Assembly: GCA_027858915.1 (NCBI GenBank)
Contig: JAQIBT010000124.1
Span: 1 to 64,000 of the forward strand
Length of the DNA stretch: 64,000 nt
Reading direction: 5' to 3'
DNA from: Salinisphaera sp.
GTDB lineage: Bacteria > Pseudomonadota > Gammaproteobacteria > Nevskiales > Salinisphaeraceae
In this document: piece after piece, positions 28,277 through 37,537 of the stretch
How positions within the stretch are numbered: the first letter of the stretch is position 1
Layout of the letters: every line of letters begins with the position of its first letter
Notes under the pieces: model-generated
The model's database searches: none
Seen by the model: the letters and a program-made list of their open reading frames with translations, nothing else
Told to the model about the DNA's origin: nothing
Made by a program: the position numbers and the translations under genes

Positions 28277-29197
28277 GTGAGCAAGATTGCTATCATCGGC
28301 GCCGGCCTGGTCGGTCGCGGCTGGTCGATCGTATTCGCCCGCGCTGGCCATGAAGTCGCGCTGTACGACAGTCAGGCCGCCGCTCTCGACAGCGCCCCGC
28401 GTCAGATCAGCCAAACGCTGACTGATCTGCATCGCAACGGCATCGTGGACGAGGCGGCGGAAACAATCGCCGCCCGTGTTCAAGCAACTGGCGATCTTAT
28501 CGATGCGCTGAGCGGTGCGGTCTACGTCCAGGAAAACGTACCGGAAACGGTGGCCGCCAAGAAAGCGATCTTTGCCAAGCTTGACGAGACGGCAGCGCCC
28601 GAAACGATTCTGGCCAGTTCAACCTCCGGCATCGCTGCCTCGCGCTTTACCGAAGAACTGGCCCATCGCGAGCGCTGCCTGGTATCGCATCCGATCAATC
28701 CGCCGTCTTTGATCCCGCTGGTCGAGATCGTACCTGCACCTTGGACCGATGCCGCAGTGGTTGAACGCACCCGCGAACTGCTCGCCGGCGCCGGCCAAAT
28801 CCCGATCGTGCTCGAGCGCGAGATCGCCGGCTTCATCGTCAACCGCTTGCAGGCGGCACTGCTCAACGAAGCTTTCGCTCTGATCGAGGACGGCTACGTC
28901 AACAGCGATGATCTCGATAAGGCGATCAAGCATGGCTTGGGCGCGCGCTGGAGCTTCATGGGGCCGATGGAGACGATCGACTTGAATGCGCCCGGCGGCA
29001 TTCGCGACTACATGAAACGCTACGGGCCGCTGTATCACGAGATCGCACAGCAGGCGCGTCCACGCGGCTATAGCGACGCGCTGATCGATCGGGTGGAAAA
29101 AGAGCGACGCACAGCCCTGCGTGTCGACCAGCGCGAGGAGCGCATGGCCTGGCGCGACAGCATGCTGATGCGTCGAGCTGCTGCCAATCGGAAGTAA
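28277..29197 (+). CDS. 3-hydroxyacyl-CoA dehydrogenase-like hydroxyacid dehydrogenase (lambda-crystallin/L-gulonate 3-dehydrogenase type)
   Basis: The protein has 306 residues from GTG 28277, preceded by AAGAGGAGA. It has an N-terminal NAD-binding Rossmann loop IAIIGAGLVGRGWSIVFA. The catalytic block SHPINPPSLIPLVEIV carries the active-site His and Glu. The helical C-terminal domain begins near GFIVNRLQAALLNEAFALIEDG. The HP-x-NPP-x-x-IPLVE form points to the CRYL1/L-gulonate 3-dehydrogenase branch, which oxidises a 3-hydroxy sugar acid, rather than fatty-acid oxidation. Its place between a DeoR regulator and a solute importer supports a sugar-acid role. The exact substrate is unknown. Confidence 0.85.
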   Translation: MSKIAIIGAGLVGRGWSIVFARAGHEVALYDSQAAALDSAPRQISQTLTDLHRNGIVDEAAETIAARVQATGDLIDALSGAVYVQENVPETVAAKKAIFAKLDETAAPETILASSTSGIAASRFTEELAHRERCLVSHPINPPSLIPLVEIVPAPWTDAAVVERTRELLAGAGQIPIVLEREIAGFIVNRLQAALLNEAFALIEDGYVNSDDLDKAIKHGLGARWSFMGPMETIDLNAPGGIRDYMKRYGPLYHEIAQQARPRGYSDALIDRVEKERRTALRVDQREERMAWRDSMLMRRAAANRK

Positions 29198-29281
29198 TTC
29201 ACAACGCAACACACGACACACCAAATACGCACCTATCGAAATACGGCCATCGATTAAGGCCGACTCAAAGGAGGAGTTGAG

Positions 29282-30442
29282 ATGAAATATTCCTGTAAAA
29301 CGCTTTGCCAGACTGCCGCCGTCCTCGGCGTATCCCTGGCCTCGATCTATGCGGGCCAGGTTCAGGCCGCCGATTCGGGCCCGATCAAGATCGGACTGAT
29401 TGCCGATCTGACCGGCAACGCGGCGCTGAGTGGCCGACACAAGGTCAACGGTGCCAAGCTTGCTGTCGAGCAGGTCAATGCTCACGGCGGCGTGAGCGGC
29501 AGGAAGCTCCAGCTCGTGGTCGAAGACGATCGCGGTAGCAACCAGGCTGGCGTATCCGCCTATCAGAAGTTGGCCTCGGATACCGAGATCAAGGTCATCA
29601 TTGGCTCTATCCGCAGCACCATCGTCAAGGCGACCCTGCCCTACATCACCCGCTACAAGATTCCGACCATGATCGGCGGCACTAATCCGGGATTGACCCA
29701 CGAAGGCAACCAGTGGGTGTTTCGTTTCAGGCCCAACGATGACTATGCATCCAAGGTGATGGCCAAATATTCAACCAACCAGATGCACGCCAAAAAAGTG
29801 GCGATTCTCTACGACACCGACGCTTTCGGCTCGGCCGGCAATCGGCTGCTGCAGAAAGCGCTGAAGGCCGACGGCGCGAAAGTCGTCTCCGATCAGGGCT
29901 ATACCACCGGCACCAAGGACTACACCTCGTATCTGACCAATATCAAGAGCTCCGGCGCCGATACACTGGAAACCTACATGACAGACTCCGAGGACGAAGG
30001 CCAGATGCTCAAGCAGTTCAGCCGCATGGGGCTGAACATGAAGTTCATTGGCTCAGCCTCTACCGCGACCGCCGTGACCATCCAGCTTGCCGGCAATGCC
30101 GCCAACGGTAAATATGCCGTGACCGGCTTCGTCAACAGCGGTAACGAGGCAGCCAAGCAGTTTTCCGCCGCCTACAAGAAAAAGTACAACGACGACGCTG
30201 ACCTCTATTCGGCCTGGGTCTATGACGCAGTCAACGTGGTGGCCAAGGTCATCGGTAAGGACGGCAATTCCACGCAGAAAATTCAGCAGGGTCTGCGCCA
30301 TGACGTCAAGGGCTATCACGGCGTGATCGGCGTCTATGACTTTGATAAGAAAGGCGACGGTCTCCATGGCCTGAACGTGGTCAAGATCGAAAACGGTCAG
30401 GTCAAGGTTGTCAAATACGTCAATTTTGCCAAGCAGCAATAG
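29282..30442 (+). CDS. Periplasmic substrate-binding protein, branched-chain amino acid (LivK) type
   Basis: The protein has 386 residues with a signal peptide ending in GQVQA before ADSGPIK. The mature protein starts with IKIGLIADLTG, the usual leucine-binding-type type I periplasmic fold, with DDRGSNQ and GSIRSTIVKA segments lining the ligand cleft. GGAGG is just upstream of the ATG. Despite the family name, these importers carry many organic and sugar acids. The gene is first of a four-gene importer operon, and a 9-bp stem hairpin separates it from the permease, which commonly gives the binding protein higher expression. The ligand is probably an acid related to the surrounding enzymes (inference). 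Confidence 0.9.
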   Translation: MKYSCKTLCQTAAVLGVSLASIYAGQVQAADSGPIKIGLIADLTGNAALSGRHKVNGAKLAVEQVNAHGGVSGRKLQLVVEDDRGSNQAGVSAYQKLASDTEIKVIIGSIRSTIVKATLPYITRYKIPTMIGGTNPGLTHEGNQWVFRFRPNDDYASKVMAKYSTNQMHAKKVAILYDTDAFGSAGNRLLQKALKADGAKVVSDQGYTTGTKDYTSYLTNIKSSGADTLETYMTDSEDEGQMLKQFSRMGLNMKFIGSASTATAVTIQLAGNAANGKYAVTGFVNSGNEAAKQFSAAYKKKYNDDADLYSAWVYDAVNVVAKVIGKDGNSTQKIQQGLRHDVKGYHGVIGVYDFDKKGDGLHGLNVVKIENGQVKVVKYVNFAKQQ

Positions 30443-30449
30443 CCTGGCG

Positions 30450-30478
30450 CCAGCGCCCGCTAACAGAGTGGGCGCTGG
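30450..30478 (+). terminator. Intercistronic hairpin after the binding-protein gene
   Basis: CCAGCGCCC and GGGCGCTGG form a 9-bp stem with an 11-nt loop, 7 bp after the stop, followed by TCTTT. It is likely a partial terminator or mRNA-stabilising stem. Confidence 0.6.
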
Positions 30479-30502
30479 TCTTTCAGCCAACGGCATAATC
30501 CG

Positions 30503-31384
30503 ATGCAAGAGTTCATACAGCTGACAGTTGCCGGTCTGGCGATCGGCAGCATTTATGCGCTGGTCGCGCTAGGCTTCGTGCTGATCTACACCACGGTCGA
30601 CGTGGTCAACTTCGCCCAAGGCGACTTTGCGATGATCGGCGCCTATTTCATGGTGACCTGCGTACTGAGCTGGGGCCTGCCCTGGTGGCTGGCCTTCGTA
30701 ATCAGCGTGGTGCTCGCGGCGATTGCCGGCGTGGTATTCCAACTGCTCATCTACCAGCCAGTCAAGAATCGGCCACGCAGCTTCGTGCCGATCCTGATCG
30801 CTACTGTCGGCGCCTCGATTTTCATCGAGCAGGCCTATCTGATCATGTACGGCGCGGTGCCCTATCAGGTACCCGGCATGTTCAGCGTCCAGACCGTCAG
30901 TCTGGGCGGCATCACGCTCTATTCTCAATATCTGGCCATCATCGTGATCACTGCCGCGCTCGTGGTGCTGCTCAGCTGGTTCTTGGAAAAGACCAAGACC
31001 GGGCTGCAGATGCAGGCTACCGCTCAGGATCCCGACACCGCCAAGCTAATGGGTATCCACACGGCCTGGATCGCGGCGCTGGTGTTCGCCATAAGCGCCG
31101 GCACTGGCGGCCTGGCTGGCATTCTGGTGGCCCCGGTGTTCAATGTCAGCATCAGCATGGGCTCGTCGATCGCGCTCAAGGCGTTCGCGGCAGCTGTCGT
31201 TGGGGGCTTCAGTAGCGTTCGCGGCTCGATCATCGGCGGGCTGATCATCGGGCTGGTCGAAACCTACGGCGCGACCTATATTTCCGGCTCCTACCGTGAT
31301 GCGTTTGCCTTCATCGTGCTGATCGTCTTCCTGGTATTTCGTCCCTACGGACTGTTCGGTGAAAAGACATCCGACAAGGTCTAG
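30503..31384 (+). CDS. livH: ABC importer permease, LivH type
   Basis: This 293-residue integral membrane protein has about eight hydrophobic helices. The N-terminus LTVAGLAIGSIYALVALGFV and later the G-x-x-ANG-like conserved loop replaced by AVVGGFSSVRGSIIGGLIIG match the LivH branch of branched-chain-type permeases. It pairs with the permease half of the fused protein encoded from 31408. No own regulatory signal is visible beyond the hairpin ahead of it. Confidence 0.9.
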   Translation: MQEFIQLTVAGLAIGSIYALVALGFVLIYTTVDVVNFAQGDFAMIGAYFMVTCVLSWGLPWWLAFVISVVLAAIAGVVFQLLIYQPVKNRPRSFVPILIATVGASIFIEQAYLIMYGAVPYQVPGMFSVQTVSLGGITLYSQYLAIIVITAALVVLLSWFLEKTKTGLQMQATAQDPDTAKLMGIHTAWIAALVFAISAGTGGLAGILVAPVFNVSISMGSSIALKAFAAAVVGGFSSVRGSIIGGLIIGLVETYGATYISGSYRDAFAFIVLIVFLVFRPYGLFGEKTSDKV

Positions 31385-31407
31385 CGGACCGGAGACAAGG
31401 CACATCC

Positions 31408-33204
31408 ATGATCAAGCAATTCCTCAAGTTCTCGCCGTTGATGCTGTTTTTTGCGGTTGTACCGTTTTTTCTGCCAGAAGGCCGCGCCGGCTCTTATTAT
31501 CTGACCCTGATGATTCTGTCGGGCGCGTATGCGATTGCGGCCCTGGGGATGACCGTTCTGTTGGGCTATGCCGGCCAGGTATCGCTGGCCCAGGCTGCGT
31601 TTTTCGGCATCGGCTCCTACGCTTTTTCCATTCTCGCGGTGAAATACGGCCAGGACTTCTGGCTGTCGCTGTTCGGCGCGGTGGTGATCGCGCTGATCTT
31701 CGGCGCACTGATCGGCCTGCTTGTGTTGCGTTTGCGCACCCATTACCTGGCCCTGGTGACGATCGGTTTTCAGATCATCACCAATCTGGTGCTCAACAAC
31801 TGGGATTTCACCGGCGGCTCGGACGGCATCTCAGGCATCCCGCGCCCCAGTCTGTTCGGCATCGACTTCATGTCGGACCAGAACTTCTACTGGCTGACGC
31901 TGGTCTTCATTACCTTGGCGGCCTTTGTCGTCTATCGGTTGCGCTATTCCCTGCTTGGCAGCACGCTGCTCGCGCTGCGAGAAGACGAGATCGCGGCCTC
32001 GACGAGCGGCATCAGCGTGGTCGCAGCCAAGATCCTGGCGTTCTCGGTCTGCGCGGGCCTGGCCGGGCTGGGCGGTGCCTTCTATGCCTCGGGCTCGATG
32101 TATATCAGCCCGAACGTCTATACCTTCAGTCAGTCGGTGACGATTTTCGCCATGGTCTTGATCGGCGGTCAGGAATCAATCGTCGGCACCATTCTTGGCG
32201 CGGCCTTGCTGATCTTTCTGCCGGAGATGCTGCGTTTTCTGCACGACTACTATATTGCGGTGTACGGGCTGGCCGTGGTGGTCATCATCCTGTTCATGCC
32301 CAAGGGCGTCTACGGTTCACTGGCCAGCGGTGCCGAATGGGGCTGGCAGAAGCTGTTTGCCCAACGCCAGACCGAAATACCGACTGCCTCGACGGTACAA
32401 CAAGCGCCGCCTGAAAAGGCCGCGGTGCGCAGCGACGAAGTCATTTTGAAGATCAGTGATCTGCACAAGTACTTCGGCGGGGTCAAGGCGGTCCAGGGCG
32501 TGGATATCACGATCCGGCGCGGCGATGTCGTGGTGCTGATCGGGCCCAACGGTTCGGGCAAGACAACCGTGCTGAACACGATGAGTGGCATCTACAAGGC
32601 GACGCGCGGCGAAATCAGCTTCTGTGGCCATGACATCGTCAACAAGAGCGCGCATCAGATCAGCCGGCTGGGTATGTCACGCACTTTCCAGAATATCCGT
32701 CTGTTTGCCGAACTGTCGGTCATCGAGAACGTCGCGATCGGCTTTTATCCGAAAGCCACGGTCGGTGTGGTCGGTACGTTGCTGCTGCGCCCCAAAGGAC
32801 TGCGCGAGGATCGCCAGGCCGAGGAGAAGGCGAAACAGACGTTGTTGCTGCTCGGCTTGGATCGCTTTCACGAGAAAGCCAAGAATCTATCCTACGGCGA
32901 ACAGCGGATCGTGGAGATCGCGCGCGCGATCATCAGCGATCCCGAAATCCTGTTGCTTGACGAGCCCGTGGCCGGCATGAACCGCGAGGAAAAAATCCGG
33001 CTGTCGGGCATCCTGCGCACTATCAGCGGGATGGGCATCACCATCTTGCTCATCGAACATGATATGTCCTTCGTTTCCGAAGTCTCGACCTATCTCTATG
33101 TCATGGACTACGGCAGGCTGATCAGCGAAGGCGTCGCACGCGAGGTCCTCAAGGACCCAGCGGTCATTCAAGCCTATCTAGGCGGCGAGATCGAAGATGC
33201 TTAA
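31408..33204 (+). CDS. livM-livG: Fused ABC importer permease-ATPase (LivM-LivG)
   Basis: The protein has 598 residues. Residues 1 to about 315 form a LivM permease, with many membrane helices, GMTVLLGYAGQVSLAQAAFFGIG and the GGQESIVGTILGA loop. A linker of about 30 residues rich in Gln, Pro and Glu leads to a complete LivG ATPase: Walker A GPNGSGKTT, signature LSYGEQR, Walker B ILLLDEPVAGM and switch His in LLIEHDM. In most relatives these are two proteins; the fusion fixes stoichiometry. The frame shows no internal start with a ribosome-binding site at the junction. The next gene, LivF, overlaps its end by 8 bp. Confidence 0.9.
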   Translation: MIKQFLKFSPLMLFFAVVPFFLPEGRAGSYYLTLMILSGAYAIAALGMTVLLGYAGQVSLAQAAFFGIGSYAFSILAVKYGQDFWLSLFGAVVIALIFGALIGLLVLRLRTHYLALVTIGFQIITNLVLNNWDFTGGSDGISGIPRPSLFGIDFMSDQNFYWLTLVFITLAAFVVYRLRYSLLGSTLLALREDEIAASTSGISVVAAKILAFSVCAGLAGLGGAFYASGSMYISPNVYTFSQSVTIFAMVLIGGQESIVGTILGAALLIFLPEMLRFLHDYYIAVYGLAVVVIILFMPKGVYGSLASGAEWGWQKLFAQRQTEIPTASTVQQAPPEKAAVRSDEVILKISDLHKYFGGVKAVQGVDITIRRGDVVVLIGPNGSGKTTVLNTMSGIYKATRGEISFCGHDIVNKSAHQISRLGMSRTFQNIRLFAELSVIENVAIGFYPKATVGVVGTLLLRPKGLREDRQAEEKAKQTLLLLGLDRFHEKAKNLSYGEQRIVEIARAIISDPEILLLDEPVAGMNREEKIRLSGILRTISGMGITILLIEHDMSFVSEVSTYLYVMDYGRLISEGVAREVLKDPAVIQAYLGGEIEDA

Positions 33205-33910
33205 AGTGGACAATATAAGCGCTTCCTACGGCAAGGTGCGCGCAATTACGGACGTTTCCCTGGAAGTTCGCGAGGGAGAAGTGGTCGCGTTGCTCGGCGT
33301 CAATGGCGCTGGCAAAAGTACGACGCTGAAGACCATCTCCGGTCTGCTTAGAACCCAGGACGGAAGTATTCACTTCCAGGATGAGCGCATCGACCGCCTG
33401 TCGCCGGAAAAGATCGCCCGGCGGCGCATCGTACACGTGCCGGAGGGGCGGCGGCTTTTCCCCGGGCTTACGGTGCGGGAAAACCTGATCATGGGGACGT
33501 CGAATCACAAAGTCTCAAAGGTCGATCTGAACCACCGTCTGGATTACGTGCTCGAGATTTTTCCGGACTTGAAGCCGCTCTATAGCCAGCTCAGTTGGTC
33601 ATTGAGTGGCGGCCAGCAGCAGATGGTGGCCATCGGCCGAGGTCTGATGGCCGATCCGGTGATCCTGATGCTCGACGAGCCCTCGCTGGGCCTTGCCCCG
33701 GTGATCGTCAAGCAAGTCTTCAAGACCATACGTGATATCAACGCCCGTGGTGTAACCGTGCTGCTGGTCGAACAGAACGCCCATCTGAGCCTGCAGGTCG
33801 CCCACCGCGCCTATCTCATCGAGACGGGCCGCATCGTGCGCGAAGACGATGCGGATACCCTGCTCCACGACGAAAACCTGCAGAAGGAAATGCTTGGGGC
33901 CGGGTTCTAG
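33197..33910 (+). CDS. livF: ABC importer ATPase, LivF type
   Basis: The protein has 237 residues. It has Walker A GVNGAGKSTT, signature LSGGQQQM, Walker B LMLDEPSLGLAP and the H-loop replaced by VEQNA, as usual in LivF. It forms the second ATP site with the LivG half of the fused protein. Its ATG lies inside the end of the preceding gene, giving an 8-bp overlap and translational coupling. Directly after the stop lies debris of an altronate-dehydratase-type gene. Confidence 0.92.
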   Translation: MLKVDNISASYGKVRAITDVSLEVREGEVVALLGVNGAGKSTTLKTISGLLRTQDGSIHFQDERIDRLSPEKIARRRIVHVPEGRRLFPGLTVRENLIMGTSNHKVSKVDLNHRLDYVLEIFPDLKPLYSQLSWSLSGGQQQMVAIGRGLMADPVILMLDEPSLGLAPVIVKQVFKTIRDINARGVTVLLVEQNAHLSLQVAHRAYLIETGRIVREDDADTLLHDENLQKEMLGAGF

Positions 33911-33927
33911 ATCGATCGACAATAGAC

Positions 33928-34098
33928 ATGGGCATAAACTGCGACCTCATCATGACCGGCGGGGAAAGCCTGGCTGAATGCGGCGAACGGATTTTCGCCA
34001 AACTATTGACCACGGCCTCAGGCGAAGCGAGCTAAAGCGTGAAGTTCGGTTGCGGCGATAACGAGTTCGTGCCGAGGCCGCTCGGCGCGGCAATGTAG
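33928..34098 (+). pseudogene. C-terminal remnant of an UxaA/altronate dehydratase-type gene
   Basis: Reading from ATG 33928, the 57 codons parallel the end of the intact gene at 47246-48781: INCDLIMTGGESLAECGERIF here against INCGTIITGEETLAECGERIF there, then FGCGDNEFVPRPLGAAM against FGYGDNEFVPWQLGATM. A TAA interrupts it at codon 37 and about 450 N-terminal codons are missing. It is a clear relic of a second, diverged dehydratase gene. Confidence 0.85.
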
Positions 34099-34158
34099 GT
34101 CGACCGTGTTCACGCCTTGGCGCAGAAATGACTCGCGCGTAGATCCGTTGGCGCGGCG

Positions 34159-34959
34159 TCAGTCGTCCTCTGTTTTCGGGCTCTCTTCTACCTCGCGGGC
34201 TTTGTGGCGTTGCACCACGGCGACGGCCGCGTCGCGTAACAGCGGAATATCGATCCCGGTTGCGATGAAATCGAAGCCTTGCGCTGCATAGCGTCGGGCA
34301 TCGGCTTCGATCGGCGCAAGGATGCCAGCTGCCTTACCTGCTGCGCGAGTTACCTCGAGCACGTAGGCTATCAAAGCTTGAACCTCAGCATGGCCCGGAT
34401 CGCCCGCGCGTCCAATGCTAGTCGATAAATCGAACGGGCCGACGAATACCGCGTCCACGCCGTCCACGGCGGCGATCGCTTTGGCGTTATCCACCCCAAC
34501 ACGCGATTCAATCTGGACAATCAGACAGAGCTGCTGATGGGCGTTGGCCAGATAGTCTACGACCGCGCCCCAGCGTGTCGCGCGGGTCAGCCCACCGCCC
34601 ACTCCTCGAATACCGTGCGGTGGATAACGGGTGGCCCGTACCAGAGCCACGGCCTGCTCTGCGGATTCGACCATGGGCACCATGAGCGTCTGTGCGCCGA
34701 TATCCAGAATCTGCTTAATCAATGCCGGATCGTGATTGACCGTACGCACCACTGGCGCGCTGCTGTACGGGGCGATCGCCTGTAGTTGGGCGAGGATCGA
34801 GGGCACCGTATTAGGGGCATGTTCACCATCGATCAACAACCAGTCGAAGCCGACCGTAGCCAGGACTTCGGCGGCGTAGCCGCTACCGAATCCAGCCCAG
34901 CAACCATAATTTGGGCCACGGTTGAGAGCCGCCTTGAATGGGTTGGCCGGTAATTCCAT
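34159..34959 (-). CDS. HpcH/HpaI-family aldolase (2-keto-3-deoxy-acid aldolase)
   Basis: The protein has 266 residues. It is a class II, divalent-metal aldolase of the HpaI/YfaU/GarL group that cleaves 2-keto-3-deoxy acids into pyruvate and an aldehyde. Visible are FDWLLIDGEHAPN, the metal and pyruvate site blocks TLMVPMVESAEQA, LIVQIESRVGVDN with the metal-binding Glu, and VGPFDLSTSIG. It is on the minus strand and convergent with the importer operon. In a sugar-acid region it would act on a dehydrated aldonate or aldarate. The exact chain length cannot be told. Confidence 0.88.
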   Translation of the reverse strand: MELPANPFKAALNRGPNYGCWAGFGSGYAAEVLATVGFDWLLIDGEHAPNTVPSILAQLQAIAPYSSAPVVRTVNHDPALIKQILDIGAQTLMVPMVESAEQAVALVRATRYPPHGIRGVGGGLTRATRWGAVVDYLANAHQQLCLIVQIESRVGVDNAKAIAAVDGVDAVFVGPFDLSTSIGRAGDPGHAEVQALIAYVLEVTRAAGKAAGILAPIEADARRYAAQGFDFIATGIDIPLLRDAAVAVVQRHKAREVEESPKTEDD

Positions 34960-35264
34960 AGTGGTGATTCCCTTTGTTCTACGCGCCTGAACACCAGCCT
35001 AACGCATACAACGGGATCTCGTATCGGTAAGCACCGTCCAGGCGAGTGATCGCCATCAGACAGCAAAACGAGCGTTGGGCAACAGCCAGGCGACGCAGCC
35101 CTAGTAAGTCACGTGTAGGCTGCTATTTACGGATAGAACCGAGGAATTCAGCCCTCACGCGACCGCAAGTACCCCCATCACAGGCGCGATATCATCGGCC
35201 CGGTACAATACCGCTTCTGAAACCATCAACGCAGCAGACAAAACCGTCGAGTTAAATAGGCAAC
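34960..35264. other. Divergent intergenic region
   Basis: About 300 bp between the aldolase and kinase genes, which are transcribed away from each other. It must hold both promoters, but I see no clear operator or RNA. Short open frames here have no family resemblance. Confidence 0.5.
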
Positions 35265-36461
35265 GTGGTACAACATCAGATCATCATCGCCGACGACCTG
35301 ACCGGCGCTGCCGACGCAGCGGCAGCTTGGGCGCACGTAGCACCGATCGCCGTATTGTTCGGCCACGAAGCACTCGCCGGTGGGATCGAATCCGCCCTGG
35401 CCATCGACACCGACAGCCGTCATGTTACGGCTGCACAGGCAAGCCAACGAGTCGCCCAAGCGATGGCGGCGGCTGCCCAGCGTAACGCACGCATCTACAA
35501 GAAGATCGATTCAACGCTTCGCGGCAACACGGCCACTGAGATCATTTCGGCGCTCACCGCTTATCGCGAGACGCAAGTGCCGCAGGCATCGGCTCTGCTC
35601 GCCCCAGCTTTTCCCGCTACGGGCCGAACAGTGCGCGGCGGCATTTTACACCTCCACGGCCAGCCTCTTCCCAACGGGCGCGGCGATATCGCCGCCCTGC
35701 TGCACGGATACGGCGTGCGCACCGGACACCTCGGGCTCACCGCAGTACGCGCCGGCAGCCACGCATTCGCCTCAGCGTACCAGGCCCTGACCGGCGATTT
35801 GGACATCATCGTCGTCGATGCCGAGACCATGGAAGACCTGGCCCTAATTCATCGTGGCACCGACAGGCTTGGCTCGCACGTGCTGCCAATAGGCTCGGCC
35901 GGTTTAATCGCTTCCATCGCAGCAGACGAGCCCCGGCAATCGACTCAGCAAACTAGGGCCGTGCCCCGCCGAGCGGCGAAACCCGTGCTAACTGTTCTGG
36001 GCAGCTATAACGACATCGCCCAGCAGCAGCGCATAGCACTCGTTGAGTGCGGCACCCGATCCGTCACTCTGCGCCCCCCTTTCGACCATCACGAGTGCGA
36101 GACAATCGCCACGTTGCACGCCCAACTGGCGGCGGGCGACGCCCTGCTTACACCCGATCCGGCCTTGCCTCTAGCACGCCGCAACGCTCCAGCCGTCGCC
36201 GCGGCCATGGCGTCAGTCGGCCGTGTTTTTTTGCACGGCGAGCCCCGTTCGCTCGCTGGTCTGATCGCGACCGGTGGCGAAACTGCGCGCACCCTGCTGC
36301 AGGCGGCCGGCGTCGATCGGCTGATGGTCAGCGGCGAGATCGAGCCTGGTGTGGTGTTGTCCCAGCTACCACAACTGGACAATCTCGCACTGATCACCAA
36401 GGCTGGCGGCTTCGGCGAAGCCGACACGTTGGTACGGGCACAGCGGTACCTGCACGGTTAA
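35265..36461 (+). CDS. dtnK: Four-carbon acid sugar kinase (DUF1537/DtnK-OtnK family)
   Basis: The protein has 398 residues from GTG 35265. The family's N-terminal IIADDLTGAADAAAAWA is exact in style, with a KKIDSTLRGN block (about residues 85-95), PAFPATGRTVRGGI and, in the C-terminal ATP-binding half, GGETARTLL and AGGFGEADTL. Members phosphorylate D-threonate, L-threonate, D-erythronate or related C4 sugar acids at O4 (family knowledge). The PdxA2-like dehydrogenase follows after 77 bp in the same direction. This pair catalyses C4 acid to 4-phosphate to dihydroxyacetone phosphate plus CO2. Which stereoisomer it uses cannot be read. Confidence 0.85.
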   Translation: MVQHQIIIADDLTGAADAAAAWAHVAPIAVLFGHEALAGGIESALAIDTDSRHVTAAQASQRVAQAMAAAAQRNARIYKKIDSTLRGNTATEIISALTAYRETQVPQASALLAPAFPATGRTVRGGILHLHGQPLPNGRGDIAALLHGYGVRTGHLGLTAVRAGSHAFASAYQALTGDLDIIVVDAETMEDLALIHRGTDRLGSHVLPIGSAGLIASIAADEPRQSTQQTRAVPRRAAKPVLTVLGSYNDIAQQQRIALVECGTRSVTLRPPFDHHECETIATLHAQLAAGDALLTPDPALPLARRNAPAVAAAMASVGRVFLHGEPRSLAGLIATGGETARTLLQAAGVDRLMVSGEIEPGVVLSQLPQLDNLALITKAGGFGEADTLVRAQRYLHG

Positions 36462-36538
36462 CGCGTCGAGACAGACTCCGCGCCCGCTAGCGCCGAAACC
36501 ACTCGTTTGCACATCAACCGCCGAGACAATTCAAGCCT

Positions 36539-37537
36539 ATGAAACTCCCTATCATTGCCATCACGATGGGCGACGCCGCTGGCGTCGGACCAGAGATTAT
36601 CACCCGGGCGCTGGCCGAGGCCAGTCTGTACGAGCGATGCCGCCCGCTCGTCATCGGCGATGCCGCCTGCCTTCGGCGTGCGGTTACAATCACCGACACA
36701 GGCCTCGCCGTGCGCCCGATCGATACGCCAGCGGCCGGTAGCTACCATTCCGGCACAATCGATTGCATCGATCTCGACATCATCCCGGCCGAGTTGCCTT
36801 TCGGCGAAGTCAGCGCAGTGGCCGGCGAAGGTGCCTACCGATTCATCGAGAAAGCCACACAACTCGCAGTCGCGGGCGAAGTACAGGCCATCTGTACCGC
36901 ACCGCTTAACAAGGGTGCGCTGCGCGCCGCCGGCCACGCCTACCCAGGCCACACCGAACTGCTGGCCGCGCTTACCAATACTCCCGAAGTGTCGATGATG
37001 CTGACCGCGCCCGGACTGCGGGTGATCCACGTTACGACACATATCGGCCTGATCGATGCAATCGAGGCAATTGAGCCCGGGCTGGTCGAGCGCACCATTC
37101 GCCGCGGCCACGACGCGCTGGTCCGTTCCGGAATCAAGCACCCGCGTATCGCGGTCTGCGGCATTAATCCTCACGCCGGCGAAAACGGACTGTTCGGGCA
37201 TGGCGAGGAGGCCGAAAAGATCTTGCCCGCGGTGACATCTTTGCAAAGCGATGGGATAGATGTCGCTGGCCCCCTGCCGGCCGATACCTTGTTCTACCGA
37301 GCTATACGAGATGATTTCGATCTGGTGGTGGCCATGTACCACGACCAGGGCCACGGACCGATAAAAGTGTTGGGGCTGGAAGCCGGTGTCAACATCACCA
37401 TCGGTTTACCAGTTATCCGCACCAGCGTCGACCACGGCACTGCCTTCGATATTGCGGGCAGCGGCAAGGCCGACCACGCTAGCCTGCTCGAGGCGCTGCG
37501 CCAGGCAATCGAGCTAGTCCCCCCGGCCATCGAATGA
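36539..37537 (+). CDS. pdxA2: PdxA2-type 4-phospho-threonate/erythronate dehydrogenase
   Basis: The protein has 332 residues of the PdxA fold. It contains ITMGDAAGVGPEII, the metal-binding His in PGHTELLAAL, ICGINPHAGENGLFGHGEE, a second metal His in MYHDQGHGPIKVLG, and TSVDHGTAFDIAG. True PdxA makes the pyridoxal ring; PdxA2 members next to a DUF1537 kinase oxidise and decarboxylate 4-phospho-C4 acids to dihydroxyacetone phosphate. Linkage to the kinase upstream makes the catabolic role much more likely than vitamin B6 synthesis. No downstream partner gene is intact. Confidence 0.88.
   Translation: MKLPIIAITMGDAAGVGPEIITRALAEASLYERCRPLVIGDAACLRRAVTITDTGLAVRPIDTPAAGSYHSGTIDCIDLDIIPAELPFGEVSAVAGEGAYRFIEKATQLAVAGEVQAICTAPLNKGALRAAGHAYPGHTELLAALTNTPEVSMMLTAPGLRVIHVTTHIGLIDAIEAIEPGLVERTIRRGHDALVRSGIKHPRIAVCGINPHAGENGLFGHGEEAEKILPAVTSLQSDGIDVAGPLPADTLFYRAIRDDFDLVVAMYHDQGHGPIKVLGLEAGVNITIGLPVIRTSVDHGTAFDIAGSGKADHASLLEALRQAIELVPPAIE

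Noticed and set aside
36539-37537. Vitamin B6 biosynthesis role for the PdxA-like gene
   Set aside because: It is adjacent to a four-carbon acid sugar kinase, the known context of catabolic PdxA2 enzymes; no other B6 gene is near.
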